64,000 nucleotides of DNA from Glycomyces arizonensis DSM 44726 (GCF_000482705.1 NZ_KI519476.1:31853-95852), one strand, 5' to 3'; positions 1-9,252 are shown, numbered from the stretch's first letter. Notes: generated from the sequence alone by a model not told the origin. Numbers and translations are program-made.

Positions 1-48
1 CCTCCGCCTTGACAGGGCGGCGAGCACTCCTGGCTGCTCCACGGGACC
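1..48 (-). tRNA. tRNA-Asp (GTC), 3' half cut by window edge
   Basis: Read on the minus strand, the segment starts GGTCCCG (acceptor 5' strand) and has a D-stem GAGC/GCTC and an anticodon stem CCGCC/GGCGG. The loop CTGTCAA gives anticodon GTC, hence aspartate. The variable loop, T arm and 3' acceptor strand lie beyond base 1. It is followed on the same strand by tRNA-Glu about 90 bases upstream, so the two are probably one tRNA cluster. Confidence 0.85.
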
Positions 49-134
49 TTGAGTGCGGATCGAAATCCCTCAAGGTCGCAAGACCTCTTAATTTATACCA
101 GGCGCTTCCGTGTGACCGGTGTCGCGTCTGGTCG

Positions 135-207
135 TACCCCCAACGGGATTCGAACCCGTGTTACCGCCTTGAAAGGGCGGCGTCCTAGGCCTCTAGACGA
201 TGGGGGC
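135..207 (-). tRNA. tRNA-Glu (TTC)
   Basis: A complete 73-nt cloverleaf is visible on the minus strand: acceptor GCCCCCA paired with TGGGGGT, anticodon stem CCGCC/GGCGG with loop CTTTCAA (anticodon TTC), and T arm ACGGG-TTCGAAT-CCCGT. The discriminator base is A, and CCA is not encoded. Confidence 0.95.
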
Positions 208-386
208 GCTCGATGATGCTGACACGTGACGCATTGCGCCACATCCCGATTTCACCGGCTTACCACCGCGGAACTCCGCTTGGGCTCGACAAGCATACGT
301 GACCCCGGGCGGCCCGTCCACGCCGGGGCACCGGTGAGACAGCCGTCTCAGGCGGCCCGCGGCCCCGGGCTTGCTAGCGTTGGCGC

Positions 387-1307
387 ATGGAGTTCGCCTA
401 CCTGGGACCGCGCGGCACCTTCACCGAGGCCGCGCTCCGCCGACTGCCCGCCGCGAAGGGCGCGCAGACCACCCCGATGGCCTCGATCGCCGACGCCCTC
501 GACGCGGTGCGGCGCGGGGAGGTCGACGCCGGCTTCGTCCCGCTCGAGAACTCCCAGGAGGGCACCGTCACCGTCACGATCGACGAGCTCGTCGGCGGCG
601 ACCCGCTCGTCATCGCGGGCGAGGTGGTCCTGCCGGTCACGTTCGTGCTCGCCGCCGAGAAGCCCGTGGACGCGATCGCCACCGTCGCCTCGCACCCGCA
701 CGGCCTCGCCCAGGTGCGCCGCTACCTGCGCCGGGAGCTGCCGCACGCGCGGGTCGTCAACGCCCTGTCCACCGCCGAGGCCGCCGAGCGCGTCCGCGCG
801 GGCGAGGCCGACGCGTGCGTCTGCGCCCCCTTCACCGCCGAGGCCGCCGGGCTTCCCGTGCAGGCCTATGACATCGGCGACAGCACCGACGCCCAGACCC
901 GCTTCGTCCACGTCGTCAGGCCGTGCCCCCCGCCCGAACCGAGCGGCGACGACATCACCTCGCTCGCCGTCTACATCGACCACGACCGGGTCGGCGCGCT
1001 CCTGGCCGTCCTGACCGAGTTCGCCATCCGCGGCATCAACCTGACGCGCATCGAGTCCCGCCCCACCGGCGAGGGCCTGGGGCGCTACGCGTTCTTCCTG
1101 GACTGCACGGGGCATCTGGCCGACGCCCGCATGGGCGAGGCGCTCATGGGCCTGCGCCGCATCTGCGCCGACGTCCGCTATCTCGGCTCCTACCGGCGCG
1201 ACCACACCGACGCGCCCGTGTCCCCGCCGCCGGGGCTGACGGACGCCGACTTCGCCGACGCCGCGGTCTGGCTCCAGCGCCTGCGCGAGTGCGGCAGCCA
1301 GGGCTGA
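387..1307 (+). CDS. pheA: Prephenate dehydratase
   Basis: This cytosolic enzyme converts prephenate to phenylpyruvate, the committed step of phenylalanine synthesis. The 306-residue protein has the two expected parts: a periplasmic-binding-protein-like catalytic domain (about 1-180) with GPRGTFTE at 7-14, VPLENSQEGT at 51-60 and the catalytic TRF motif at 171-173, then an ACT regulatory domain (about 190-265) with the ESRP motif at 223-226 that binds phenylalanine in this family. There is no chorismate mutase domain, as is usual for monofunctional actinobacterial PheA. The ATG at 387 has no Shine-Dalgarno, but TAGCGT lies exactly six bases upstream, which suggests a leaderless transcript. Confidence 0.96.
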   Translation: MEFAYLGPRGTFTEAALRRLPAAKGAQTTPMASIADALDAVRRGEVDAGFVPLENSQEGTVTVTIDELVGGDPLVIAGEVVLPVTFVLAAEKPVDAIATVASHPHGLAQVRRYLRRELPHARVVNALSTAEAAERVRAGEADACVCAPFTAEAAGLPVQAYDIGDSTDAQTRFVHVVRPCPPPEPSGDDITSLAVYIDHDRVGALLAVLTEFAIRGINLTRIESRPTGEGLGRYAFFLDCTGHLADARMGEALMGLRRICADVRYLGSYRRDHTDAPVSPPPGLTDADFADAAVWLQRLRECGSQG

Positions 1308-1343
1308 CCTGCGCGAGACGCATTGCCGACCTAGGGTGGAGGC

Positions 1344-2015
1344 ATGGTCTCTCTGGTCGATGAACTGCTGCTGCTCGCCTACGACGACGCCTCCGGCCGC
1401 AACCAGGCCGCCTACCTCGAACTCGGCCTCGGCGGCGCGATCATGCTGGAGTTGACGCTGGCCGAGCGCATCGACGTCGTTGACGGCAGGGTCCGCGTCG
1501 TCGACGACGCCCCGACCGGTGAGGCGCTCCTGGACGAGGTCCTGCGGCGCATCGGCGAGGACAAGCCGCGCAAGCCCGCGGCCGTCGTCCAGCGTGCCGG
1601 GAAGGGCCTGACGCAGCCGGTGCTCGACGAGCTCGTCTCGCGCGGCGTGCTGCGGTACAAGCGCGACAAGCTCCTGGGGGTCTTCCCGTTCCACCGGTAC
1701 CTGCCGGACGATCCGACCGCCGAGGCCGACGCCCGCGTCCGCCTTGCGGGCGCCGTCGACGCCGGGGCCGCCTCTGACGCGCGCACTGCGGCGCTCGCGT
1801 CGCTGGTCTACGCCCTGAAGATGGACGCGATCGTCTTCCCCGAGCGGAGCCAGCGGGAGGTGCGCAAGGCGCTCAAGGCGATCGCTGAGGGCTCGTGGGC
1901 GGGCGACGCCACCCGCAAGGCGGTCGAGGCGGCGCAGGCGGCGGTGATGGCGGCGGTCGTGGCCGCGACCACGGCGGCGGCCGCCAGTGCGGCCACGAGC
2001 TCGGCGACGGGCTGA
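1344..2015 (+). CDS. GPP34 (Golgi phosphoprotein 3-like) family protein
   Basis: The 223-residue protein opens with SLVDELLLLAYDDASGR and LELGLGGAIMLELTLAERI, the typical start of the bacterial GPP34 fold. Eukaryotic members bind phosphatidylinositol 4-phosphate; the role of the many bacterial copies is not established. The C-terminal 40 residues are an alanine-rich tail. TAGGGT and GGAGGC directly precede the ATG, so the start could be read as either leaderless or SD-led. It follows pheA by 36 bases but is probably an independent unit. Confidence 0.85.
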   Translation: MVSLVDELLLLAYDDASGRNQAAYLELGLGGAIMLELTLAERIDVVDGRVRVVDDAPTGEALLDEVLRRIGEDKPRKPAAVVQRAGKGLTQPVLDELVSRGVLRYKRDKLLGVFPFHRYLPDDPTAEADARVRLAGAVDAGAASDARTAALASLVYALKMDAIVFPERSQREVRKALKAIAEGSWAGDATRKAVEAAQAAVMAAVVAATTAAAASAATSSATG

Positions 2016-2060
2016 ACCGGACCTCGCCGCGGGCGGCGGTCGGCGTGATTAGCTAGAGGC

Positions 2061-2792
2061 ATGCCTGAAACATCTGCTTCGAATCCCGTGCCGGAGCCAC
2101 CCGAACCGCCGAAGCCGCCCAAGGCCCCGAATCCGCCCAAGCCTCCGAAGCCTTTGAAGGGCGGTGCGGCCGGGGCGGAGCCGGACGAGTCGCTGCCTGG
2201 ATACGAGACGATCCATCTCAGGGACGCCGAGTCGATGAAGGCGTTGGCGCACCCTGCGCGGATGGCCGTGTTCGACTTCCTCGGCACGCGTCGAATCCAG
2301 GGCTTCGATGGAGCGACCGCCACCGAGATCGCCGAGGTGGTGGGCATGACTCCGAGCGCGATGAGCTACCACCTGCGGACTCTGGCGAAGGCGGGTTTCA
2401 TCGAGGAGGCTCCGAGCCGTGGGGACGCGCGTGAGCGCGTCTGGCGGCTCGGGTTCAGCAGCTTCTCGATCCGGGCGAGGGAGGGCGCCAGCGAGAGCGA
2501 GAAGGTCGTCGAACGCACCATGGTGGAGACGTTCACCGAGCAGCACCTGCGCCACTTCCGGCGGTGGCTCGAGGTTCGCGATCAGGTCGAGCCGGAGCTG
2601 CGGGAGGCTTCTACGGTCGACACTGGGCGACTGCGCTTGACGCTCGCGGAGGCCGATGAGTACCAGCGGCGATACCGCGAACTGGAGGCGGAGTACGCCC
2701 GGATTTCGCTCTACCGGGCGGAGAAGGGCGTGGATGCGGACGACGGCACGGTGGTCTTCCACGTGCGGCTCGAGCTCTTCCCCGAGGTGTAG
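2061..2792 (+). CDS. ArsR-type winged-helix transcriptional regulator
   Basis: The 243-residue protein has a proline/lysine-rich N-terminal tail (about 8-33), then a winged helix (about 50-130) with MKALAHPARMAVFDFL and recognition helix MTPSAMSYHLRTLAKAGF, typical of ArsR-family regulators. The C-terminal half (about 130-243) is helical and may be a sensor or dimer domain; I do not recognise its ligand. No cysteine metal-site motif is seen. A 20-bp inverted repeat lies between this gene and the downstream MFS gene, so it most likely controls that transporter and possibly itself. The proline-rich tail is unusual for the family. Confidence 0.85.
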   Translation: MPETSASNPVPEPPEPPKPPKAPNPPKPPKPLKGGAAGAEPDESLPGYETIHLRDAESMKALAHPARMAVFDFLGTRRIQGFDGATATEIAEVVGMTPSAMSYHLRTLAKAGFIEEAPSRGDARERVWRLGFSSFSIRAREGASESEKVVERTMVETFTEQHLRHFRRWLEVRDQVEPELREASTVDTGRLRLTLAEADEYQRRYRELEAEYARISLYRAEKGVDADDGTVVFHVRLELFPEV

Positions 2793-2826
2793 GCGCGAAG
2801 ATCCTCGAAAAAATCTGAAAAAGGTC

Positions 2827-2846
2827 TTTCGCATCGCGATGTGAAA
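2827..2846. promoter_or_regulatory. Probable operator of the MFS gene (20-bp inverted repeat)
   Basis: TTTCGCATCGCGATGTGAAA is an inverted repeat with one mismatched pair. A further half site, TTTCACATC, overlaps the first codons of the MFS gene at 2867-2875. It sits 35 bases after the ArsR-type gene and just before the MFS start, so binding there could block transcription. Confidence 0.6.
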
Positions 2847-2861
2847 GTGTATTTTCGAAGT

Positions 2862-4130
2862 ATGTCTTTCACATCCTTCGTCGACGGTACCCGCTGGTCC
2901 GATGTCCACGCGGCCGCGGCCTGCGCCTTCCTCGCCGGTACGGCCATGTTCACCGCCGACTTCGCGCTCGTCCTCCACCTCCAGTCCACCGGACTCGGCG
3001 GCGCGGCCGTCGCCACCCTCATCATCTGCGGGACCCTGCCGATGGTCCTGCTCGCCCCGATCACCGGCCGCATGGCCGACCGCTTCGACAGCCGCACGCT
3101 CATGGCCGCCAGCGGTCTGCTCCAGGCCGCCGCCATCACCGGCATGACCCTCACCGACGACCTGCCGGTCCTGCTCGGGCTCGTCATCCTCAACGCCTGC
3201 GGCACCGCGCTGCTCAACCCCACCGTCAGCGCGCTCATCCCGGTCATCGCCACCGCCGACGACCTCCCGCGGGCCGTCGCCACGGTCCAGACCGGCACTC
3301 TCATCGGCATGGCCGCCGGCCCCGGCATGGCCGGGTTCGTCGTCGGCGTCCACGGCACCGACGGCGCGCTCGTCGTCGCCCTCTGCTGCGCCCTCCTGCG
3401 CGCGGCGCTCTGCGCCGACATCAGGACCCGCCGCGGCGGCATCCGCCGCGACCTCGCCGCGCACCGGGACGCCGCCGACCGCCCCGCCTGGAACCTGCGC
3501 GGCGACCGGCTCCTGACCACCATGGTCATCGGCGTCGCCGCCGTGATCGCGTGCCTGTGCTCGGTCAACGTCCTGGAGGTCTTCCTCGTCCGCGAGGTCT
3601 ACGGCGCCTCTTCGAGCACGTACGGGCTCATCCACGCCTGCTGGACGATCGGCATGGCGGGCGGCGCGTGGATCGCCGCCGCCGTCATTCGCCGCCTCAT
3701 GCGGGACGCCCACCTCGCCTGGATGCTCATGATCTGCCTGGCGACGACCGGCGCAGTCTGCGTCGTTCTCGGCATGCCGCTGCCGACCGTGGCACTGCTC
3801 GTGCCGATCATGCTGTGCGGCGGCGTCCTCAACGCCTGCGAGAACTCGGCGATGCAGATCGCCGTCGCCCGCCGCGTCCCCGAGTCGTTCCGGGGCCGCG
3901 CGGGAGCCAAGATCAACGGCACCGTCAACGGCGCCACGCTCATCGGTTTCGTCCTCGGCGGCGCGCTCTCGAGCGCGCTTCCCACGCAGACCGCGTTCGT
4001 CGTCATCGGCGTCGCGACCATCGCCATCGTCGCCTGCTGCGTCCCGATGGTCCGGCGCGGCACCCGCGACGAGCCCGAGACGGTCGAGCCGGAGCCCGAG
4101 CCGCGGCCCGCGCCGCTGGTCGCAGCGTGA
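2862..4130 (+). CDS. MFS transporter (MFS_3/enterobactin-exporter-like)
   Basis: The 422-residue inner-membrane protein shows about 12 hydrophobic segments, with the MFS loop motif GRMADRFDSRTLM after the second segment. The fold resembles drug or siderophore exporters of the MFS_3 group; the substrate is unknown. I chose the ATG at 2862, because the GTG at 2841 lies inside the operator-like palindrome. Neither start has a strong SD. The C-terminus is a short acidic proline-rich tail. It forms a regulator-transporter pair with the preceding ArsR-type gene. Confidence 0.85.
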   Translation: MSFTSFVDGTRWSDVHAAAACAFLAGTAMFTADFALVLHLQSTGLGGAAVATLIICGTLPMVLLAPITGRMADRFDSRTLMAASGLLQAAAITGMTLTDDLPVLLGLVILNACGTALLNPTVSALIPVIATADDLPRAVATVQTGTLIGMAAGPGMAGFVVGVHGTDGALVVALCCALLRAALCADIRTRRGGIRRDLAAHRDAADRPAWNLRGDRLLTTMVIGVAAVIACLCSVNVLEVFLVREVYGASSSTYGLIHACWTIGMAGGAWIAAAVIRRLMRDAHLAWMLMICLATTGAVCVVLGMPLPTVALLVPIMLCGGVLNACENSAMQIAVARRVPESFRGRAGAKINGTVNGATLIGFVLGGALSSALPTQTAFVVIGVATIAIVACCVPMVRRGTRDEPETVEPEPEPRPAPLVAA

Positions 4131-4171
4131 CGCGGCCGGCGCGAGGGCGCACCGAGGCCCTCGGACAGCCC

Positions 4172-5260
4172 CTACGCGGGGTAGGCGCGGATCTCGGCCG
4201 CCTTCACCGCCGCCCACACGCGCATGCCCGAGACGAGGCCCAGCTGCGCGGCCGCGCCCGGCGTGACGTCGGCGGCGGCGCGCAGCGGGCCGTCGAGCTG
4301 GACGCGCAGATTGTCGCCGTGGCGGTGGACGCCCGCCACGGTCGCCTCCCAGACGTTCCTCGGGCTGCCCTCGGGCCGGTCGGCGTGCAGCGCCACGGCA
4401 CTGGGCGCGAACGCGGCGAAGGCGTCGCCGTCGATCGCGTCGTCCGCGGTCAGGACCGTCCCGTCGTCGAGCCGGACACTGTGCCCCTCGGCCCGGCCGC
4501 GGTACAGGTTCAGGCCCACGAGCCTGGCGACGTAGTCGGTGCGGGGCCTGGCGGTCACGGTCTCGGCGTCGCCCTCCTGGACGACGGCGCCGTCCTCGAC
4601 GACGATCAGGCGGTCGGCCAGGACGAGCGCGTCGACCGGATCGTGCGTGACGAGCACGGCCGCGCCGTCGTGCCGCTCGAGGTGGCGGTGCAGCTCGGCG
4701 CGGGTGTCGAGCCGCGTCCGCGCGTCGAGGGCCGCGAGCGGCTCGTCGAGCAGCAGCAGCGTCGGCTCGACGGCGAGGGCCCGGGCCAGTGCCACGCGCT
4801 GGGCCTGGCCGCCGGACAGCTCCCGCGGCTTGCGGAACGCGAAGTCCGCCAGGCCGACCCGGGCCAGCCAGTCGGCGGCGACCTGGCGGGCCCGGGCACG
4901 GCCGACGCCGCGCCTGCGCGGACCGAACGCGACGTTGTCCAGGGCCGTCAGGTGGGGAAACAGCAGGTAGTCCTGGAACACCACGCCGATGCCGCGCCGC
5001 TCGGGGGCGACCCAGACGCGCTCCCGCCGTTCGGCGGGCCGGTCGAGGTCGCGCCCCGCAAGGGTCGCATGCCCCTCCGACAGTCCGTGGAGTCCGGCGA
5101 GCGAGCGGAGCGCGGTGGTCTTGCCCGCGCCGTTCGGTCCCAGCAGCGCCACGGTCTCCCCGGCGTCGACGCGCAGCGGCAGGTCGAGCCTGAAGTCGCC
5201 GCGCTCGGCCACGAGGCGCGCGTCGAGGATCGGGTCCGCGGGCTTCATGACGGGCTTCAC
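4172..5260 (-). CDS. modC: Molybdate ABC transporter ATP-binding protein
   Basis: This is the ATPase of the molybdate importer, working with ModB in the membrane and ModA outside. The N-terminal nucleotide-binding domain has Walker A GPNGAGKT, signature LSGGQAQRVALARAL and Walker B LLLLDEPLAALD followed by VTHDPVDAL. The C-terminal third (about 240-362) looks like a TOBE/Mop-type domain that binds oxyanion. The GTG at 5260 overlaps the modB stop in a GTGA arrangement, so I prefer it over the ATG at 5248; the proteins differ by four residues. Confidence 0.93.
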   Translation of the reverse strand: MKPVMKPADPILDARLVAERGDFRLDLPLRVDAGETVALLGPNGAGKTTALRSLAGLHGLSEGHATLAGRDLDRPAERRERVWVAPERRGIGVVFQDYLLFPHLTALDNVAFGPRRRGVGRARARQVAADWLARVGLADFAFRKPRELSGGQAQRVALARALAVEPTLLLLDEPLAALDARTRLDTRAELHRHLERHDGAAVLVTHDPVDALVLADRLIVVEDGAVVQEGDAETVTARPRTDYVARLVGLNLYRGRAEGHSVRLDDGTVLTADDAIDGDAFAAFAPSAVALHADRPEGSPRNVWEATVAGVHRHGDNLRVQLDGPLRAAADVTPGAAAQLGLVSGMRVWAAVKAAEIRAYPA

Positions 5261-6126
5261 GGCGTCGCCGTCCAGCGGTCGCGCAGGCACGCCAGGACGG
5301 TGACCGAGACGGCGAGCAGGATGAGGCTGAGCACGATCGCGGCCTCCAGGTCGGTCTCCAGCGCGAGGTAGACGGCCAGCGGCATCGTCTGGGTGCGGCC
5401 GGGGAAGTTCCCGGCGAAGGTGATGGTGGCGCCGAACTCGCCGAGCGCGCGGGCCCAGCACAGCACGGCCCCGGCGGCGATGCCCGGAGCCACGAGCGGA
5501 ATCGTCACATGTATGAAGACTGACCACCTCCCGGCGCCGAGCGTAGCGGCGGCCTCCTCATAGCGGACGTCGGCGCCGCGCAGCGCCCCCTCCACGGAGA
5601 CGACCAGGAACGGCATCGCCACGAACGCCATCGCGGCCACCACTCCGGCGGTGGTGAACGGCAGGCTGACGCCGAACGCCTCGTGGAGCGGGGCGCCGAC
5701 CAGGCCGTTCCTGCCGAACACCAGCAGCAGCGCCACGCCGCCGACGACGGGCGGCAGCACGAGCGGCACGGTGACCAGCGCCCGCACGAGGCCCTTGCCC
5801 CGGAAGTCGACGCGGGCGAGCAGCCAGGCCAGCGGGATGCCGAGCAGCAGGCACAGCCCGGTGGCGGCGGTCGCGGTGACCACCGAGAGGCGCAGCGCGT
5901 CGAGGACCTCCGGCTCGGCGAGTCGCTGCGGCATGGTGCCCCAGGGCGCGCGGATCACCAGCCCGGCGAGCGGCAGCGTCAGGAACGCCAGGCCCAGCAG
6001 CGCCGGAACGAGCAGCACCACGGGGATGCGCCGGCGTCTCCGATCGGTGCGGCTCCTGGATCGTTGACCGCGTTCGGGGCCGCCGCGATCGAGGCGTCTC
6101 CGGTCGGCGCGGGCGCTGGTGGACAT
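5257..6126 (-). CDS. modB: Molybdate ABC transporter permease
   Basis: The 289-residue protein is the membrane component of the molybdate importer. An arginine-rich cytosolic N-terminus (1-34) is followed by about six transmembrane segments. The permease EAA loop is visible as EEAAATLGAGRWSVFIHVTIP, followed by the conserved ARALGEFGATITFAGN of the ModB/CysT group. It begins 19 bases after modA and overlaps modC, so the operon is read as one message. Confidence 0.93.
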   Translation of the reverse strand: MSTSARADRRRLDRGGPERGQRSRSRTDRRRRRIPVVLLVPALLGLAFLTLPLAGLVIRAPWGTMPQRLAEPEVLDALRLSVVTATAATGLCLLLGIPLAWLLARVDFRGKGLVRALVTVPLVLPPVVGGVALLLVFGRNGLVGAPLHEAFGVSLPFTTAGVVAAMAFVAMPFLVVSVEGALRGADVRYEEAAATLGAGRWSVFIHVTIPLVAPGIAAGAVLCWARALGEFGATITFAGNFPGRTQTMPLAVYLALETDLEAAIVLSLILLAVSVTVLACLRDRWTATP

Positions 6127-6145
6127 GATCTGGCACGCGATCCGG

Positions 6146-6919
6146 TCAGGGGGCTTGGAACCCGGCGGCGGTGAGCACGGCGAGCGCCGCGTCGGAACGG
6201 AGGTAGGCGGCGAATGCCTCGGCCGTGGCCCGGTTCGGCGCGTCGTTCACCACCGCGAGCACGTAGTCGTTGACGGCCTCGGCGGATTCGGGGAACTCGA
6301 CGCCCTCCACGCCGCCGTCGCTCGCGATGGCGGCGGCGACGTCGGTGCGGTAGACCAGCGCGGCGTCGACCTCGCCGAGGGTGAGCTTGGCGAGCGTGGC
6401 CTTGACGTCGGTCTCGTAGGTGACCGGCGTGAGCGCCACTCCGGCCGCGTCGAGGGCGGTCTGGGCGGCGGCACCGCAGGGGACCTCCTCGGCGCACAGC
6501 GCGACCTTGAGCGCGGGGTCGGCCAGGTCGGCGAGGCCGGTGACGCCGTCGGGGTTGCCTTCGGGGACGGCGATGACGAGTTGGTTGCGCGCGAACGTCT
6601 CCGGGTCCTCCGCGTTGCCCGCCTCCACGACTTTGTCCATGTTGGCCGGGTTGGCGGAGGCGAACACGTCGGCGGGCGCGCCCTGGTTGATCTGGGCGGC
6701 GAGGGAGGAGCTGCCCGCGAAGCTGAACTCGACCTCGACGCCGGGGTCGGCCTCTTCGAAGTCCTCGCCGATCTCGGTGAACGTCTCGGTGAGCGAGGCG
6801 GCGGCGAAGACGGTCACGGTGCCGCCGACCTCGCCGTCCTCCGTTCCATCGGCGGAGGAGCCGCATGCGGACAGGGCGAGCAGGGCGGCGGCCGCGGTGC
6901 CCGCGGCGATGGTCCTCAT
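6146..6919 (-). CDS. modA: Molybdate-binding lipoprotein
   Basis: The 257-residue substrate-binding protein carries a lipoprotein signal with lipobox LSAC ending at Cys19, so it is anchored outside the membrane. The mature part contains VTVFAAASLTETFTEIGEDF and SFAGSSSLAAQINQGAPADV, both typical of ModA and lining the molybdate/tungstate site. Its start overlaps the stop of the upstream regulator by four bases (ATGA), indicating coupled translation. Confidence 0.94.
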   Translation of the reverse strand: MRTIAAGTAAAALLALSACGSSADGTEDGEVGGTVTVFAAASLTETFTEIGEDFEEADPGVEVEFSFAGSSSLAAQINQGAPADVFASANPANMDKVVEAGNAEDPETFARNQLVIAVPEGNPDGVTGLADLADPALKVALCAEEVPCGAAAQTALDAAGVALTPVTYETDVKATLAKLTLGEVDAALVYRTDVAAAIASDGGVEGVEFPESAEAVNDYVLAVVNDAPNRATAEAFAAYLRSDAALAVLTAAGFQAP

Positions 6920-7335
6920 CGGGGGTGCTTCTCCTTGCTCGGGGCGGTGGGGCGCTCGACGACGACGTTGGTGGACTTGACGACGGCGACCGCGACCGAG
7001 CCCACTTGGAGATCGAGCTCGTCGACGGCCTCGCGGCTCATGAGCGAGACGACGCGGAACGGGCCCACCTGAATGTCGACCTGGGCCATGACCGTGTCCT
7101 TGACGACGGCGGTCACGATGCCGCGCAGTCGGTTCCGCGCGGAGGAGGATTCGGACCGCGCTTCGCGCGCGGCGGCGCGGTCGGCGGCGAAACCGGCGAG
7201 GTCGACGCCGTCGACGACGCGGTGGCCGTGGTCGTCGCGGGAGGCGGCGAGCTTCCCGCCGTCGATCCAGCGGCGAACGGTGTCGGCACTGACGCCGAGG
7301 AGCTCGGCGGCCTCGCCGATGCGGAACATCGTCAC
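6916..7335 (-). CDS. HTH-TOBE (Mop) regulator of the mod operon
   Basis: The 139-residue protein couples an excisionase/MerR-type helix-turn-helix (about 3-50; RIGEAAELLGVSADTVRRWI) to a TOBE/Mop domain (about 70-133; SARNRLRGIVTAVVKDTVMA, SREAVDELDLQVG) that binds molybdate in ModE-like proteins. As first gene of the mod operon it is likely an autoregulated molybdate sensor. The GTG at 7335 has TAGACT eight bases upstream; ATG at 7329 is an alternative. Confidence 0.87.
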   Translation of the reverse strand: MTMFRIGEAAELLGVSADTVRRWIDGGKLAASRDDHGHRVVDGVDLAGFAADRAAAREARSESSSARNRLRGIVTAVVKDTVMAQVDIQVGPFRVVSLMSREAVDELDLQVGSVAVAVVKSTNVVVERPTAPSKEKHPR

Positions 7336-7477
7336 GGGAGTGAAGTCTACCCCTCGCGTTTACGAGGAAACATTACGAAATCATTGGCATTCGCGGTCGA
7401 ACAAATCGAAACAAGCCGCAGATGCGTGCAAGGCACTGACTTGATCCGGCGAGATCCCTCGCGAAGCCGCCGCGCCC

Positions 7478-7517
7478 GACCCGCTCCGCGCGAGCGCCGG
7501 GGATACCGGAGCGGGTC
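7478..7517 (-). terminator. Hairpin behind the metallopeptidase gene
   Basis: GACCCGCTCC (7478-7487) pairs with GGAGCGGGTC (7508-7517), giving a 10-bp stem and 20-base loop that starts inside the metallopeptidase stop codon. No T tract follows, so its terminator role is inferred. Confidence 0.45.
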
Positions 7518-7869
7518 AGCCCCAGCCGAGTTCGTGGAGCCGATGCTCCTCGATGCCGAAGTGGTGGGCGATCTCGTGGACCACGGTGATCGCGACCTCC
7601 TCGATCACCTCTTCCACACTGGAGCACATCCGCAGCGTCGGCCCCCGGTAGATGGTGATCGTGTCCGGCAGGACCCCGCCGTACTCCCAGCCCCGGTCGG
7701 TCAGCGCCGTCCCGTGGTAGAGGCCCAGCAGGTTCTTGTCGGGCCCGTCCGGCTCCTCATCGACGAGGATCACCACGTTGTCGAGCATCTCCAGCAGTTC
7801 CTGCGGCACCTCGTCGAGCGCGTCCGCCACCGCCGCCTCGAAATCCTTCGCGTCCATTTCAACCGCCAC
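7516..7869 (-). CDS. Zincin-like metallopeptidase (PF06262-type)
   Basis: A small cytosolic protein of about 117 residues with an acidic N-terminal half and the zinc motif HEIAHHFGI (HExxHxxGI) near the C-terminus, as in the minimal-MMP/DUF1025 group. Histidines and glutamate of the motif are intact, so it could be an active protease; its substrate is unknown. The GTG at 7869 is preferred because TATCGT stands six bases before it; ATG at 7857 is the alternative. It is divergent from serS. Confidence 0.8.
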   Translation of the reverse strand: MAVEMDAKDFEAAVADALDEVPQELLEMLDNVVILVDEEPDGPDKNLLGLYHGTALTDRGWEYGGVLPDTITIYRGPTLRMCSSVEEVIEEVAITVVHEIAHHFGIEEHRLHELGWG

Positions 7870-7923
7870 ACGCCCACGATATGGCTTTGACGGGGCCCGT
7901 GCCCAGGCCGGTAACCTGGTGAG

Positions 7924-9180
7924 GTGATCGATCTGCGTGCATTGCGAGAAAACCCGGATATCTACCGCGACAGCCAGCGCAAACGCGGCGCCTCCCCCGA
8001 CGCCGTCGACGCGCTCCTGTCCGCCGACTCCGAGCACCGCAGCGCCCTCCAGTCCTTCGAGACGCTCCGCGCCGAGCAGAAGAGCCTGGGCAAGCAGATC
8101 GCCAAGGCCGCGCCCGAGGACAAGCAGGGGCTCCTGGACCGCACCAAGACCCTCGCCGAGGAGGTCAAGTCCGCCGAGCTGCGCGTGACCGCGACCGCCG
8201 CCGCCTTCGAGGCGGCCGGCAAGGCCCTGCCGAACCTGGTGGCCGAGGAGGCGCCCGCAGGCGGAGAGGACGACTACATCGTCCTGCGCGAGGTCGGCGA
8301 GAAGACCCTCCCCGAGAACGTCCGCGACCACCTCGAGCTGGGCACGGCCCTGGGCCTGCTCGACACCGAGCGCGGCGCGAAGACCTCGGGGGCGCGCTTC
8401 TACTACCTGACCGGCGACGGCGCCATGCTCCAACTGGGGATGCTCAACCTGGCCATCCAGCAGGCCGTGGAGACCGGCTTCATGCCCATGATCCCGCCGG
8501 TGCTGGTGCGCCCGGAAGCCATGGAGGGCACCGGTTTCCTCGGCGAGCACGCCGAGGAGATCTACTACCTCGAACGCGACGACATGTACCTGGTCGGGAC
8601 CTCGGAGGTGCCGCTGGCGTCCTACCACTCGGGCGAGAACCTCGGCGAGCTGTCGACGCCGCGGCGGTACGCGGCCTGGTCGTCGTGCTTCCGCCGTGAA
8701 GCGGGCTCGTACGGCAAGGACACGCGCGGGATCATCCGCGTCCACCAGTTCGACAAGGTGGAGATGTTCGCGTTCTGCCGCCCGGAGGACGCCGTGGTCG
8801 AGCACGAGCGACTGCTGGCCTACGAGGAGCAGATGCTGCAGAAGATGGAGCTGCCCTACCGGGTCATCGACGTCGCCGCGGGCGACTTGGGGACCTCGGC
8901 GGCCCGCAAGTTCGACTGCGAGGCGTGGGTGCCCAGCCAGGGCCGCTACCGCGAGTTGACCTCGACGTCGAACTGCACGACCTTCCAGGCGCGGCGCCTG
9001 AACATCAAGTACCGCGACGAGCAGGGCCGCAACGCCGTGGCCGCGACCTTGAACGGGACGCTCGCCACGACCCGCTGGCTGGTGGCGATCCTGGAGAACC
9101 ACCAGCGCCCGGACGGCTCGGTGGCGGTGCCGAAAGCGCTCCAGCCTTACGTGGGCAAGGACGTCATCGAGCCGAAGTAG
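7924..9180 (+). CDS. serS: Seryl-tRNA synthetase
   Basis: The 418-residue class II aminoacyl-tRNA synthetase attaches serine to tRNA-Ser. The N-terminal coiled-coil arm (about 30-105) binds the tRNA. The catalytic core has motif 2 [24 protein letters not shown] and ends in motif 3 with [15 protein letters not shown]. Length is normal. The GTG start has TAACCT six bases upstream and no clear SD, so it is probably leaderless. A strong hairpin follows the gene. Confidence 0.97.
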   Translation: MIDLRALRENPDIYRDSQRKRGASPDAVDALLSADSEHRSALQSFETLRAEQKSLGKQIAKAAPEDKQGLLDRTKTLAEEVKSAELRVTATAAAFEAAGKALPNLVAEEAPAGGEDDYIVLREVGEKTLPENVRDHLELGTALGLLDTERGAKTSGARFYYLTGDGAMLQLGMLNLAIQQAVETGFMPMIPPVLVRPEAMEGTGFLGEHAEEIYYLERDDMYLVGTSEVPLASYHSGENLGELSTPRRYAAWSSCFRREAGSYGKDTRGIIRVHQFDKVEMFAFCRPEDAVVEHERLLAYEEQMLQKMELPYRVIDVAAGDLGTSAARKFDCEAWVPSQGRYRELTSTSNCTTFQARRLNIKYRDEQGRNAVAATLNGTLATTRWLVAILENHQRPDGSVAVPKALQPYVGKDVIEPK

Positions 9181-9212
9181 GCGAGAAGCGGACAAGAGGA
9201 AGACAAGACGAG

Positions 9213-9252
9213 CGGGGCGGTCCTCGCGGGTACGCCCGCGAGGACCGCCCCG
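9213..9252. terminator. Strong terminator hairpin after serS
   Basis: An 18-bp perfect stem (9213-9230 with 9235-9252) closes on the tetraloop TACG. There is no T tract, as is common for actinobacterial terminators. It lies 33 bases after the serS stop and could serve the convergent DUF488 gene as well. Confidence 0.75.

Noticed and set aside
2049..4217. A 722-residue open frame on the minus strand opposite the ArsR-type and MFS genes
   Set aside because: It is Gly/Asp/Arg-rich shadow translation of GC-rich codons; the plus-strand genes have clear family motifs.
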